A stretch of DNA of 64,000 bases from Hygrocybe punicea. Its lineage: Eukaryota > Basidiomycota > Agaricomycetes > Agaricales > Hygrophoraceae. The notes beneath the pieces are model-generated. The model did not search any database and had not been told where the DNA came from. It saw nothing but the letters and a program-made list of their open reading frames with translations. The stretch spans positions 3,038,001-3,102,000 of the forward strand of contig OY744470.1 of NCBI GenBank assembly GCA_963556145.1. The letters are read 5' to 3'. This document shows, piece by piece, positions 1-12,056 of this stretch (positions are counted from its first letter, which is position 1; each line of letters opens with the position of its first letter). The translations under genes were made by a program, and so were the position numbers.

Positions 1-2215
1 GTGCAGGAGCTGTTGGGTGCGGAGGCGCCGGTTGAGGAGGCGAGAGCGCGGTTGGCGGAGTTGCAGAGGGTGGAGGAGGAGGGGGAGGGAGTGGGGAGGT
101 AGGGGTGGAGGACGCTTGTGAGGGAGTTGGAGATCAAGGAGCACGAGATGCGGTTGCTTAGGGAGCAGGTGGAGGGGAGCAATGCGACTAGAGTGTGTAA
201 ATTGTTTTTTTGGACGGGGTGGGAGGAGGAATGACCACTAATATATATTTTCTTTCGACGTGGTAAAGTTTGGTGTGCAGACTGCGTTGCAGAGTGCCAA
301 GGACAAGCAGACTGCTGCAACAGAGGAGTGTCGGAAGCTGGAGAAGGATATCACACTGTGGCCAAGTTCAAGGAAAGACAAATGAGCTCAAAGTATTCTT
401 TTTCTTTTCTTTTTCTCTTCTCTTTTCCTTTTTCACCATGTTAATCTTTGAATCTTTGACAGGCGAATATTTCAAAGCAGAAGACTAGTCATCGTCAAGA
501 AGGAACTCCAGACGGCTACGCTAGAGCTTCGTGCGTTTCGGCCCTGTTGTATATATATGATGAATTCATGTGTTTTTTTTTTTTGTTTTTTTTTGTTTTT
601 TTTTGGGGGGGGGGGGGGGGGTAGAACAATTTGAAAAAGACATTGAAGGGTCGAACACGACGCGGGAAGAGGCTAGGGTTGGAATTGCGACGCTCCGCAA
701 AGAGCTCGCAGTTCTTAACGAGCAACTCGGTAAAACAAGAGGTCTGTTTTTTTACTCGGAGGCCGCGATTCTCATTTTTATTTTTACTTTTTTGCTTTTT
801 CATTGCGCTTATCTTGGTTCTTCATCAAAAAAACAAGGCGCCGCATGCCAAAGCTGATGGCAAACTGCAAGAAGAGCGGGCGACGTTGACACGGTTTGAT
901 AATGAGCTCAAGGCGTTGGAGTGTGTGAGAAGAACCAAGCTGTGCCGAATGCTGATCTGGAGCTGACCAAGTTGCAGCACGACGTGCAGGTGCTGGCGAA
1001 GGAGAAGGTGGCTGCGGTGAACTTTGTGGCTAACCTGGAGAAGCAGTTTGAGTGGATTGTTGAGGAGAATGGGTATGTGTGTGCGTGTGCGTGTGTTGTG
1101 CATGTGTGACTGATTTTTTTTTCGTTGTCGTTTGGTCGCAGTATGACTTTGCGGCTTTGGATGTGACTCGGCTGAAGGAGAAGGCAAAAGAACTGGAGGC
1201 CACCCAGAAAGGGATGAAGAAGGTAAATCCCAAGGGACATGATCGACAGGTGTGTGTGTATTCCATGCTATGGTTATGGATTTTTTTTTGATGATGATAA
1301 TTGCCGTGGTATAACTTAGTGAGGAGAAGAGGGAAGTGACCTTGAGGAAGATGTTAGCTCGGTGATGAAAGACAAAGAGACCATTGAGGAGACCATTGAG
1401 GAACTGGACCGGTACAAACGCGATGCTTTGCAGAAAACCTGGGAAAAAGTCAATGGGTGAGTTTTTTTTCTTTGTGGAAACGTCATCCAGGGTGCTGTTG
1501 CAAATAACAATCAATGCAGAGATTTTGGTGGTATCTTTCCAGAGTTGCTACCTAGGAATTTTGCAAACCTGCAGCCCCCTGATGTCATGCAGGGACTTGA
1601 GGTCAAGGTTCAGCTTGGCACTGTGTGGAAGCAGAATTCGACAGAATTCAGTGGCGGACAACGGTCAGTGTTCGTGCCTCTGGCAATTTTTTATTATTTA
1701 TAACTAAAATTTGATTTTAACGTGTGGAATATCTCTAGATCACTCATCGTACTTTCCTTGATCATGGCACTCCTCCAATTCAAGCCAGTGCCCATGTACA
1801 TCCTCGATGAGATCGATGCGGAGCTGGATCTATCGCACACGTAGCACATCGGGCAGCTATTCCGGACGAGGTTCAAAGGATCACAGTTTATCGTGGTGTC
1901 GTTGATGGAGGGCTGTTTACGAACGCGAACGTGTTGTTCCGTGCGCGTTTCTGGGATGGGACGTCTATCGTGGAGCAGACTCAGCGGTCGGCATCGGCGT
2001 TGTATGCGGAGGCGGAGAGGGAGGAGGGGGGGTGCGAGAAGGCGTCGGAAGGCGTAGATTTTGCATGCATGTTATCGATGATGAGGTGGGCCGTATTTTT
2101 AAATGGAACCATTAATAGTTGTATTCATTATTGCAATAACATTGTAACGGCCATTGCGACGCAGGAAAGGGCGACGTATGGTGATAGGCGTTCTCCTACA
2201 GTGGGAAAAAATTGA
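1..2215 (+). pseudogene. Decayed 3' part of SMC2 (condensin ATPase subunit)
   Basis: Dispersed exon-like blocks read as the second coiled coil and C-terminal ATPase half of SMC2, the condensin subunit that compacts mitotic chromosomes. Visible are coiled-coil blocks near 120-190, 280-350, 630-730, 840-1070 and 1145-1220, the FGxIF/LLP block near 1520, the ABC signature SGGQR near 1655, and the Walker B/D-loop block LDEID..LDLSHT near 1800-1840. Intron-like stretches separate them. The gene is damaged. A TAG at 1842-1844 sits just after LSHT, where SMC2 proteins have Gln, and the block that follows is out of frame from about 1910 (KEGLF-type motif, one base short). The N-terminal half lies outside the window. 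Family identity is clear from the signature and Walker B blocks; pseudogene status rests on the stop plus frameshift. Because SMC2 is essential, an intact copy is expected elsewhere. Confidence 0.8.
573..621. repeat. Poly-T/poly-G tract inside an SMC2 intron
   Basis: A T-rich run broken by single Gs is followed by about 17 consecutive Gs, immediately before the coding block that resumes with an EQFEKDIEG-like sequence. It fills the pyrimidine-tract position of an intron. Length is likely to be unstable or misassembled. Confidence 0.8.
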
Positions 2216-3053
2216 GTTGGCATGGCCGGTGACACCTGGAAGCAGACGGACCTAGTCGAGCAAACTTGAAGAAGACTCCAAGGATCCTGTATCTCGTCTC
2301 AGTTCTCCGAAAATAGTAGGAAACATGATGGGAACATACCCATCTTTATTTCGGTCAATGAGACCAGGTGCAACGCCTCGCACGTACGTGCATGTGCATA
2401 TCATGAGGAGAGTGATGAGAAGAAGCGATTGAAAGTTGAATAGCGCTGACTAGGAAATACAGTATGGTTTAGTTTGTTTTGTTGAAGACCGGGACAATGC
2501 TTTCTGATTGCAACGGTCTCTCACCATGGTTGTGTTTGGTCTGGAACCTCGGGTGTCGAGACGACCGAAAGTCGGCAAAGTCGGCAAAAGTTTGGTTGTG
2601 TTTTGTCGGGCTGTTCCGGTCAAATTGGTCGTATTCAATGTGGCATCAGATCCACAGAACAGTCTTGTACCAGCCTGAACAAAGCTGAATCCTTTTTTTA
2701 CCGACTAGGAACACCGGTCGTTGGCTGTTGTTTGAAAGCCTTCGGTCATTCTCTCGCTCTACATGTGTGGTCGTTGAATATCATCGATGCCCATGCAATT
2801 GCCAAGATCAGATTCATTACAACATACGAGAGGATGGGTGGAGGCAGGCTCGCTGATCCGTGGATATGTATAATCAAATCTCCGTAAGTATCATATGCTA
2901 TCTCTGGCAGGCAACCCCAGTTATTTGGTTGTTAGGTATCACTCTGATCGCACATGGGTCTGGTCATTGGGCCATCTTATCATGGGCTGATCTCGTACAA
3001 GAGGACTTCATCTGGTTTTTGTGACTTGTTACAAATCTCCCCTTCGTTTCGCC
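2216..3053. other. Intergenic, no gene recognised
   Basis: Region between the SMC2 remnant and the transporter. Short open frames on both strands resemble no family and lack a consistent exon structure. The last 150 bp or so are presumably the promoter and 5' UTR of the transporter; no clear TATA element was picked out. Confidence 0.5.
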
Positions 3054-6000
3054 ATGTCTCGCATCGGCTCCCTCGATGATGAGAAAGGCGGACAGTTCTT
3101 GTGTATGTAGGAAGTTTCCTTTGGTGTCGCTGCGTTGACGAATCTGTTTTACCAGCCATGGAATCCGAAATCTTTGACATCTCAGAGTTTGATCCTAATC
3201 TCGACAAGGAAATGCTGGTCTTTACTGGTACGGATACTTGCTCTCGAGGGTGACCATGGGTGTTTAACAATCGTCAAACTTCATAGAGGACGACTCTTCC
3301 TACCCGGAAGTTCGTTCTGCAGTAGCCAATACGGATGACCCTGAGATACCTTCGTCCACACTTCGTTCTTGGTTCCTTGGTATTCCGAATCTTGTTTTTT
3401 CATCATTTGGACTCTTAACTCAATATTTCAGGGATAATTTGTGCCATTATAATTCCTGTACGCTGCTCCGTTCTGTCATATGAAGTGACATTCACACTTT
3501 GCTGTGTGCAGGGCTTGAACCAGCTTTTCTTCTTCCGATATCCAGCTGTTGGGATTGGTGGTGTAAATAATTATTACAGGTTTCCCCCCCACTAGCGGTC
3601 TTACTTATGCATCGGTTTAGGTTGTGGCACAGCTCCTCTCGTTCCCTATCGGCCGGTTTTTGGCACGAGTGGTCCCAAATGTCAAAGTTTTCGGCGTCTC
3701 ACTGAATCCTGGACCATTCAACGTCAAGGAGCATGTATTGATTACCATCATGGCAAGCGTAGGTTCCGGCTCTGCTTACGCTGTAAGCATCTAGCCCAAT
3801 ATCACTTGTCTCGCATTTTATCACCGTGATTCCAGACGGATATTGTTGCCGTGCAACGGGTGTACTACAACCAGAACTATAACTTTGGCTGTTAGTCCGA
3901 GATTGTCTCCAAATCCGATCGGTTTGCTGATGTCTCTGTCCCTCAGACCAATGGATGATGGTCATGTCCACCCAACTTATCGGGTTCTCAATCGGCGGTA
4001 TTGCACGGCGCTTCCTTGTACATCCACCCTCCATGAGTCAGTTTCAAATTTGAGAATTCCCATGTAAAAGCATCTAACGCAACCTCAAGTATGGCCGGCC
4101 AATCTCGTGACTTGTGCCCTCTTCAACACGCTTCATGCCCAACAATACGCCGGTATCGGAAACCGTGGTGGTATCAGTCGTGAACGGTTCTTCTGTTATG
4201 CCTTCGCAGCCTCCGCCGTTTGGTGTAAGTCACCTCCTGTAATCAGGATCTTGTGATGTAGAAGGTTGTTTTACAGATATCGTTCCCGGATACCTCTTCC
4301 AAGCCCTCAGTTATTTCTCTTGGGTCTGCTGGATAGTCCCCAACAACGTTGTAAGTTTGTTGAGTAATGTCACCAGCCCATTTCTCATCTATCGACTTCT
4401 AGCCTATCAACCAGCTGTTTGGGTGAGTCACTTGCTATTCACTACCGTTGTTAGTCCCTACCGATCGTTTTATTCCAGTTATCAGCACGGAATGGTGCGT
4501 TTTCTATTTCCGCCGGGTAGCAAATACTGATCGTTACCGTATTAGGGCATGAGGTAAGCGGCGATGTTGAGAGGGTTCCGAACCTTCTGAACCTTTTTAT
4601 TTCCAAGTTTATTTACTTTCGATTGGGCGCAAGTCGCTTACATTGGAAGCCCTCTCGCTTCCCCGTGGTGGGCGAGCGCGAACATTGCTGCCGGATTTCT
4701 GTTCTTCTTCTGCAAGTGATACCGCCGAATTTCTTGGGTTCTAGCGCTAATACTTTTGTCTTCATAGGGTTCATTACACCTCTGCTTTACGTATGTGTAA
4801 GCCGTTTGAATATGATTAATTACCCTCAACATTTCCTCTTTAGTATACCAACACGTGGAGTGCGAAATATATGCCGTGAGTCCCGTTTTTCCCAGACTGA
4901 CCACTGCGTTGCTGACACAAAGATGTCGCGACCAGCATTTCATCTCGCGGGTCTTTCGACAACACCGGTTCGCCTTACAATGTCAGCATGATCCTCCATG
5001 CAGATACTACTTTCAACAATGCGGCGTACAAAGCTTATAGTCCTATCTTTTTGTCGTATGTGCCTTCATTGTATTAGGTCTATCCACTTTTGATTTGCTA
5101 TTCGAAATAGAACAACCTTTGCTCTCTGTTACGGTCTCTCGTTTGCCTCTATCACAGCAACCCTTACCCACGCCTGCCTCTACTTCCGCAAACAAATCTG
5201 GGTGCAATCCCGCCGCGCCATAGGGGAGCAGCAGGATATCCATGCTCGTTTAATGTTGAGGTATCCTCAAGTCCCTGAGTGGTGGTATGCGGTGATCTTC
5301 GGTGAGATTTTGGTGTTTGTTCTGTATTTATTCACTGAGATCCGATAGTGACCATGTTCGTCTTCGGTGTTGTCTCAATTGAGGTTTGGCATACCCAGCT
5401 CCCCGTCTGGGCATTTGTTCTGGCGTTGGCGGTCGGTAAGAAAACTTTAATCCAGGAAAACTCACGAAACACTTACAAATGATACAGCTTTCCTCTTCAC
5501 CATTCCAATCGGAATAATTCAGGCCATCACGAATCAGCAAGTCGCTCTCAAGTCAGTTCTATCACAGGTTGTTGGGTGATCAAAGTGGATGCTTATAATA
5601 TTTCCAGTGTCATCACGGAGTTGATTATCGGCTACATGCTTCCAGGCCGGCCCATTGCGATGATGATGTTCAAGGCCTGGGGATACATTACCATGACCCA
5701 GGCTCTGAGCTTCACATCTGATTTCAAGTTGGGCCACTACATGAAGATTTCTCCTCGCGCCATGTTCTGGTCTCAGATTATCGCCACTATAATCGCTGGC
5801 ACCGTCCAACTCGGTGTTCAGTCTTGGATGTTCTCCAATATTTCTGATATCTGTAGTCCCACACAAAAACAAGGGTTCATCTGTCCACACACGGAGACCT
5901 TCGGAACTGCTTCCATTATTTGGGGTGTCATCGGGCCGGGCCTCGTGTTCTCCAAGGGACAGATCTACTATCGTGAGCCTTCATTATGCGTTGAAATTCC

Positions 6001-6706
6001 TTTCGCTCCTGACCCTCGATTGATTGTTATTCAGCACTTACTTTCTTCTTCCTCTTCGGCGTTATCGGTCCCTTGATTACATACGTTCTGTCTCTGATAT
6101 GGCCCCACAGTTGGCTTAGGTACCTCAAGTAAGTCTCATACGCGGCAGAATACTGCCGAAGACTCATGGGCACCTGTAGTTTCCCAGTCATCTTCTCCGC
6201 AATTACTGCCATCCCTCCTGACAGCGCAGTTAACTTTGTCCCTTGGACTATCGTGGGTTTCATCTTCCAGTACGTCATCCGCAGACGTTATTTCTCGTGG
6301 TGGACCAAATACAACTGTGAGTTTCCACTTTTTAAAAACATTTGCCCCTCGCCTCCTGTTGATCCACTGTTTGTTTCTCCTCAGACGTGCTTTCGGCTGC
6401 TTTGGATTCCGGTGTGGCTGTATCTGCTGTTCTGATCTTCTTCTGGTTCGTCTCTCTTTTTCTGCTCTGGCTTGGTGGCATCTGATCTGATCTGCTATTT
6501 CCATGTTCAGCCTTCAATATCCGAAAAGTGGCACCATTGGCTTGATCATCCAGTCATGGTGGGGTAACACCGTTTTCAACAATAATGCGGATGGTTTGGG
6601 TACACCCATGCGTACCGTCGCCGCGGGCCAGACCTTTGGGTACGTCGCTTAAATAAGATGTTTTTTCGCGTGTCTGACGTTGCGCTTCAGCCCGACCTCG
6701 TGGTAG
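3054..6706 (+). CDS. OPT-family oligopeptide transporter, 26 exons
   Basis: Proton-coupled oligopeptide transporter of the plasma membrane (OPT family), importing small peptides and possibly glutathione. I traced 26 exons from ATG 3054 to TAG 6704-6706; together they are 2274 nt, a multiple of three, giving 757 residues with no internal stop. Diagnostic blocks are NPGPFNVKEH near 3710, the QYAGIGNRGGISRERFF block near 4150, FDWAQ...SPLASPWWA near 4620, and NVITELIIGYMLPGRPIA..MFKAWGY near 5610-5690. The C terminus ends TFGPTSW, typical of fungal OPTs. The first exon (3054-3102) is inferred from a good gtatgt donor and in-frame joining; a start at 3158 is possible. Odd points: an 8-nt exon (4546-4553) and a GC-AG intron (4712-4767). 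No disruption was seen, so it is probably functional. Confidence 0.9.
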
Positions 6707-7149
6707 GCGGGACTTGCCCGAATTCAACTGAACCGTCGAGGACGGCAGGTCTGGGGGTCGATAGATACTTCAATAATCAACTTTTTGTGCCTTGCGATCA
6801 CTACGCAGAGATGCTCACTGGATATATACCATCCCATATAATGCAACTAAAGCCTCTTTGTTCTGCTATTGAACTGTATTCCATCACACGGTCGGTAGTT
6901 ACTCCGAATTTTGAAAGTGGCTGTGCACTTCCAAATATGTAGTCTGCCGAGATTCCGTAGTACAATTTGTAGCGAAGACTTAGTAGTATATACTTGACAC
7001 AGCAACAGCGCAGCCTTCAAGAGTTTTGCCTACAGCTCATCTACCACGGTAACCAAGGGCAAACAAGGGCCCAAGGGGGCCAAGCAAGAGGCTCAAGGCA
7101 AAGACCTTCATTTCAGTTGTTCCAAGACAAATTATCTATAAGAAAAATG
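6707..7149. other. Transporter 3' flank, no gene recognised
   Basis: Short frames only. A run of 'caagggc/ccaaggg' words near 7050-7095 is low complexity. Nothing else can be supported. Confidence 0.5.
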
Positions 7150-7290
7150 ATCTAGCTGTAAGTTGACAAGGATTCAAGTTGGATGTGATACCATATTTCT
7201 CATGGTACTGGAGAGCATGGTAGACTGTGGACTTCTTGACACCAAGTGCCTTGCAAATCCCCTTCATGGACATGCTTTGGTGGTGGTACA
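7150..7290 (-). mobile_element. Remnant of a transposase helix-turn-helix
   Basis: On the minus strand a short frame reads SMKGICKALGVKKSTVYHAL followed by QYHEKYGI. That is the pattern of the homeodomain-like DNA-binding domain of Tc1/mariner-type transposases and related fungal elements. No DDE catalytic part is visible around it, so this is a fragment. A host DNA-binding protein cannot be excluded, but no gene surrounds it. Confidence 0.4.
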
Positions 7291-7402
7291 AGATAGGTGG
7301 TCCTTGAGGTCATGCCCACATCACATCAGTAAAATTACACATCCCCTTTTTGGGTCCTTTTCACCTTTTTCAAGTGGAAAAAGGGGGAAAAGTTGAAAAG
7401 AG

Positions 7403-7447
7403 TTTGACCTTTTCCAGGCTGAGTCCCTTATCCTGGAAAAGGTCAAA
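7403..7447. repeat. Perfect 16-bp inverted repeat (hairpin)
   Basis: The arm tttgaccttttccagg at 7403-7418 is exactly the reverse complement of 7432-7447, with a 13-nt spacer. Flanking sequence (aagag / cctctt) extends the symmetry imperfectly. It lies in non-coding DNA rich in cctttttc/gaaaaagg words and may be the core of a MITE. Confidence 0.75.
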
Positions 7448-7984
7448 CCTCTTGTAAAAGTAGATAAAAGCACACAAAAAGTTCTCTAAGTGATCCAACT
7501 TTTGCAAGTGCTAGATGCATCATGAGCGTATCTCAAATTGTAGAATTTATTATTTATTTATTTAATATAATTGTATAACCATATAAGGATAGTATGAATT
7601 GATTAAATAATTGCATTGCAGCACATATATACATAATAAATAATGAGATTGTTATATACGAATGTTCATTCTGCCAAGTAAAGTCAGTGACGTACTATAG
7701 TAAATGAAGTGATTGTGCACGACTTATATATGATTTGAGATCGCGCACGGACCGTTTGACGAAGTTTGGCAAAATGGAGTGCCAAACATCGTCACTCAGT
7801 TGCCACTTTCGGTAAGTTTTGACTTAGCGATTTTCGTCACTGATCTTCGACCACAGACACGACAACACGGCAACAGGGACGATGGCGTTGACAAGAAACG
7901 ACAAGGAGAGGTGTGAGGACACCCGGGCTGATAAGGTACGTACCCAACTGCCTCACCATCCCCAATCCCCGCTAACGAGGGCAA
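7448..7984. other. AT-rich non-coding stretch
   Basis: Bases 7540-7740 are strongly AT-rich with tattta/aataa words. The rest shows no frame with family resemblance. No gene is supported. Confidence 0.5.
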
Positions 7985-8560
7985 GACGGCACTACGACGA
8001 TGACCATTGAAGATGACGCCACCACCACTGCCAACTGGCAGCAGCAGCAGCAGGACGACGACGACGGCAACCACGACCGCCGCCATCTGGCAGCAGCAGC
8101 AGGACGACGACGACCGCAACGACGACCGCCATCTGGCAGCAGCAAGCAGGACAACGAACGTCGGTTGTCACCACCGCCAATTGGCAGCAGCAGGACGGCA
8201 ACCACGACCGCTGCCAACTTGTAATAGCAAGCAGGACGACAACAACGACGGCCACCAGCACTGCCAACTGGCAAGGACAATGACGACGACGGCTGTCACC
8301 ACCGCCAACTGGCTGTAGCAGCAGGACAACGACGACGACCCCACCCACTGGCAGCGACGGCCACGGGACGACGTTGGCCACCACCACACTTGGCAGCAGC
8401 AAGCAGGACAACGACGACGTCGGCTGTCACCACCGCCAACTGGCAGCAGCAGCAGGACGACGACGACCCCACCCACTGGCAGCGATGGTTGCAGGACGAC
8501 GCTGGCCACCACCACCCATTGGCAGCGGCGGTGGCGAGACGATGACGATCGCGACGTAGA
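7985..8560. repeat. CAG/GAC triplet-rich minisatellite island
   Basis: Irregular tandem array built from words such as 'gccaactggcagcagcag' and 'gacgacgacgac', joined by 'caccaccgcc'. Units of roughly 35-100 bp recur about ten times with drift. Long open frames exist on both strands, but they follow from the triplet period and have no start context, introns or family resemblance. The same vocabulary (cagcagcag, caccaccac) fills the interiors of the hAT-like elements nearby, so this may be a decayed interior of one of them. Confidence 0.7.
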
Positions 8561-9086
8561 CGGGCAGGTGGCGGGCAGGGCTTAAAATTACTTTGTAGAA
8601 TTTATTTCGAAAATTATCACTATTAATTCAATCTAAATAACTTCGAAAAAGGTCTAGCAAACTTCGAAAAAAGTGTTGAAAGTTGTTTTAGGGAGAAAAA
8701 AGTGTCAAAAGGTATGAAAGGATGTTTAGAAAAAAAAACTGTAAGATCTTTAAACTTTTTCAAGGCGCTAAAGCACCAAAAGGTGAAAAAAGTTGGCAAA
8801 AAAAGTTGAGAAAAAGGTCAAGGTGTCAAAAGTGCAAAAAAAGGGAGATGTAAATTTACTGATGCAAAGGTTCATTGTACTAAAGTCAGCACTAACTACC
8901 ACAGGAGACAGATGAGGATTTTTTGTGATCAAATAATGTGCAGATATCCAGTCACATTTTGAAACTATTGGGTGACTTCCCATAGCATTTAAATAATCTA
9001 AAAACATAGATTATCACCATATGCAGTACCCTGATAGACAAAGCCGAACGGCCACTAAGACCCCAGAAAAAACTTCAAGCTCCATC
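8561..9086. other. Low-complexity A-rich DNA with a dispersed repeat fragment
   Basis: Bases 8600-8860 consist of 'cttcgaaaaa', 'aaaaaagtt' and 'ggtcaaggtgtcaaaagtg' words. On the minus strand at about 8870-9005 a frame contains WISAHYLITKNPHLSPVV. This matches a fragment near 39885-39950 (WISQYYLMAKNPQTSPVI), so both derive from one dispersed coding element that I do not recognise. Confidence 0.45.
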
Positions 9087-10459
9087 TAGTGATCGACAGG
9101 TCTGGTTCGGAACTGTGGTTTGAACCTGAACCAATGAGAACCGAACCACAGTTTGGGTCCAGGTTCAAGGCCAGGCATGAACCAGACCTGAAGTCCAGTT
9201 CCATGTTCATGTGTCCAGAACCTGTTCAGACTGGTCTGAACCGGTGTCCAAAATGAGTGTACTGTGACATGTCATGTCATGCCCAACAGCATGACAACCT
9301 CATTGAAGATGAACTCGCTTCCCACCTCCCACCACACTCCCACTCCCCACCCCCTCAACAACGACAGAAACTCGGATGCTGGCAACAATTCACAACCTGA
9401 TGAGCAAAACAGTTCACCGCAAACAGTTCTGCTCAAGATAAGTCCCATTTTTTAGGTATTTCATGTACTTCAACTAACTTTAACTTTTAGTTACTTACTG
9501 CGCTAGGCGCAAGTTAGCAACACCAGCAGCAATCCATCCCACCACTGCCACCACCACCACTACCACCAGCAACCCCATGATGCCAACACCAACACCAATG
9601 CATGCTAACAGAATCGGCATTGGTTATGGCACCAACCACAACAGCAGCAGCAACTGGCCCCTTTGCTCAGGTGCCGGTGGATAGTGCTCACCCAAAATGG
9701 TGTGAATGGATGGCAAACAGCAGCAGGGGGGGTTGCCGGTGTTGCAATAGTAAGTCCTCTTTTTTGGTTAATTTATCTATTACTTTTTTCTAGCAGAGAG
9801 TTAGCAACACTAACCACCCACCACCACCACCACACCCCAACACCACCATCAATGCCTCCGATGCCAATGGTAATGGCAACAGATATAGAAACGACAATGG
9901 GCATGTCAAGACCAATGTGACTATGGACCACAGCGACTACAGCACAAAACCCAATGGCTATGGCTACAGCAGCAGCAACAGCAATGGCAGCAATCACAGC
10001 AGCAGCAACAACCACAGCAGCAACTGCCCCCTTCACTCAAGCACCAGTGGCCAGCACCCATGCCAAATGAAGTGAACAGATGGCGAATGGTGGCAGATCG
10101 GGGTGGCAGGTTGCAACAGCAGGCAACGTGAATGGCAGGAGGCATCTGCAACTGTGAGGTGAGGTGGGGGTGAGGGTGGGGCACTCTATAATTTTTCTTT
10201 AACAATATATTAATTAAATACATGGTTGTTTGCCTACCTGCAACATACCTGAGTGTAAGCTGAAAAATGAAAAATGCAAAAATATACTTAAGGTTTGGTT
10301 CTTGGTTCTATGAAGCCCGAACCTGAACCAAACCTGAAAGAACCAGAACCAATGGTTCAGTCTGAGGTTCTGTACTTAAGTAGAACTGGACCTGAGGTTT
10401 GGTCTGGGGTTCACCAAATTTGGCTGAGAACCAGACTGAACTGGACCTGTCCATCACTA
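9087..10459. mobile_element. hAT-like non-autonomous element A, GGTTC-word family
   Basis: Terminal inverted repeats start TAGTGATCGACAGGTC on the left and TAGTGATGGACAGGTC (reverse-complemented) on the right. The 8-bp flanks are gctccatc (9079-9086) and gctctgtc (10460-10467). They differ only as CA versus TG, as expected if an original CG decayed on opposite strands. TAGTG ends plus an 8-bp duplication are hAT hallmarks. About 170 bp inside each end are dense in GGTTC/GAACC words. The interior (9280-10150) has cac/cag/aac triplet runs and intron-like stretches. No transposase is encoded; an autonomous hAT would have to mobilise it. Confidence 0.75.
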
Positions 10460-10467
10460 GCTCTGTC

Positions 10468-10604
10468 ATCCTGAAATGGTGGAATAAACCCAAAATCTGG
10501 AAGGGGGGGGGGTTACTAAGGCCATACATGGGTAGGGGTTTACCCACGGTTATTCCAAAACGGGTAATGTAGGTTCGGGTATGGTGTCCCGATTTGGACA
10601 CCAT
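10468..10604. repeat. GGGTA/TACCC-word segment of a second element family
   Basis: Short region after element A with words 'catgggtaggggtttaccca' and 'gggtatggtgtcc' and a G-run. Similar word blocks occur at 12660-12752, 29520-29720, 30330-30390 and 39410-39545. They look like ends of another non-autonomous family, here split by a solo LTR. Confidence 0.45.
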
Positions 10605-12056
10605 TGTTATGGATCACTTCTGCAGTGGGCTCCGGCAGGAATCAACTTAACTAGGAGGCGGTTTCCAGAGGAGAGATCAGCAGTTTCATTGTTGCTTATA
10701 ACTAAGACAACACTGCTACAAGGGGGGGGGGGGGGGGTTCATGTTCAACTACACCATGTGTTCACCATGAGGTGCAGTTGAGGCGTCCTCATGTTGATGT
10801 TCTCACGATCCAACTGGAGGCCCAGGTGTCATTGAGGATAGAAGAGGTCCAGATGACTTGGATGATTTGTCATCAGATCATGTTATGTGCAGAATTGCCT
10901 ATTCAGGGTCTACACTTGCTGTAATGGGCAAGTGCACAGTCTGGCAAGTGCAATGCACAGTCGGGTCGAAGAGGAATATTGTCCAGTGTGGGATTGGTGA
11001 AGGGAGTGTCTTGAGGTAGTGTGGATATAGCAGCAAGGTTGGTATGAAAGAAAACAAAGGAATGTATGGAGGAAAAACCAACTAAGACAGTGAGCTAGTC
11101 GAGGTCAGACACGTGAACAGCATAAGCTGTACCAGATGACGATGTCTGTGTCAATGACATATTGAGGGGCAATGTCTTGTCCTGTGTGTAGAACAATGTG
11201 GTCCACCTGTTGTCGGTATTCATCCAAGAAAGGGTATTGTTGTAGGAGGTATCAAGGTTATAGATGGAAAAGGATAAATGACCATGGGTCCAGGTTTCGA
11301 GTCATGGCACAGGTGACAAGCTGTGGGAACAAGTTGTCAGGTACTGCATTGAAGTGATGATGTGTGAACAATACACAATAGGGGTTGGTTCACTGTATTG
11401 GGAAATTGTATGGTCTGTGGTCAAAGTCTGAAGGTGTGTGCTTCGGCAATGGTTGGATTGGAGGGAACAGTGAAATACCTTGTGATTGAGGATTGTTCAG
11501 AGTATGCATGCAGGTGAGGAATGTTGTCAGATGATCAGGGAGGATAATGGTAGGCATGAAATATGAAAGTGGAAACGAAATATCCAGGTATGGCAATTGT
11601 CAATTACATGGTGAGATATTGTCGAGGTGGAAGTTGGAAGTATCAATGGCAGAAGGGTTTCGGTACTGATGCCAAAGATAGATCATAACAAGGTAAAAAC
11701 TGATAAGGAAAGTGATGGCAATGCTGCCAATGATGATTATGGTACTTAGCTGTGTTGGGAGTACAGCCATTGTGTATCAGTTTGTCGTGGGATGAAGTGA
11801 ACAATATGCAAGGTAAAGGAAAAGACAATGGTGATGATGTCCATCGGCAAGGAGACTGTTTGGGTACAGCAAGGTTATGTGGGAATGTGTCCATGTTTGG
11901 TCTGGATTGTTCTAGAAGAAAGGGTAAAAAGGAAACAAGGACAAGAATAAACAACAATGTCCAAAAGAAGACAAGGCAAAAAAGGAAGGTGTGGCAAAGT
12001 GGAATCATCATGGTACCGGAGTTGGAATTGGAGTTGTGGAATTGAAAAATGTAACA
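10605..12056. repeat. Solo LTR, long-LTR family, copy 1
   Basis: Begins TGTTATGG and ends ATGTAACA, and is flanked by the perfect 5-bp duplication accat (10600-10604 and 12057-12061). It is colinear with the copy at 13554-15211. Where copy 2 has CG (tgttacggatcgctt, cagcggg), this copy often has TG or CA, so it is the more decayed copy. No coding function; it is the product of LTR-LTR recombination. A poly-G run lies near 10722. Confidence 0.85.

Noticed and set aside
7972..8515. Long open frames on both strands in the triplet island
   Set aside because: They follow from the 3-bp period of the repeat and occur in several phases and both strands; no start context, intron or family signature.
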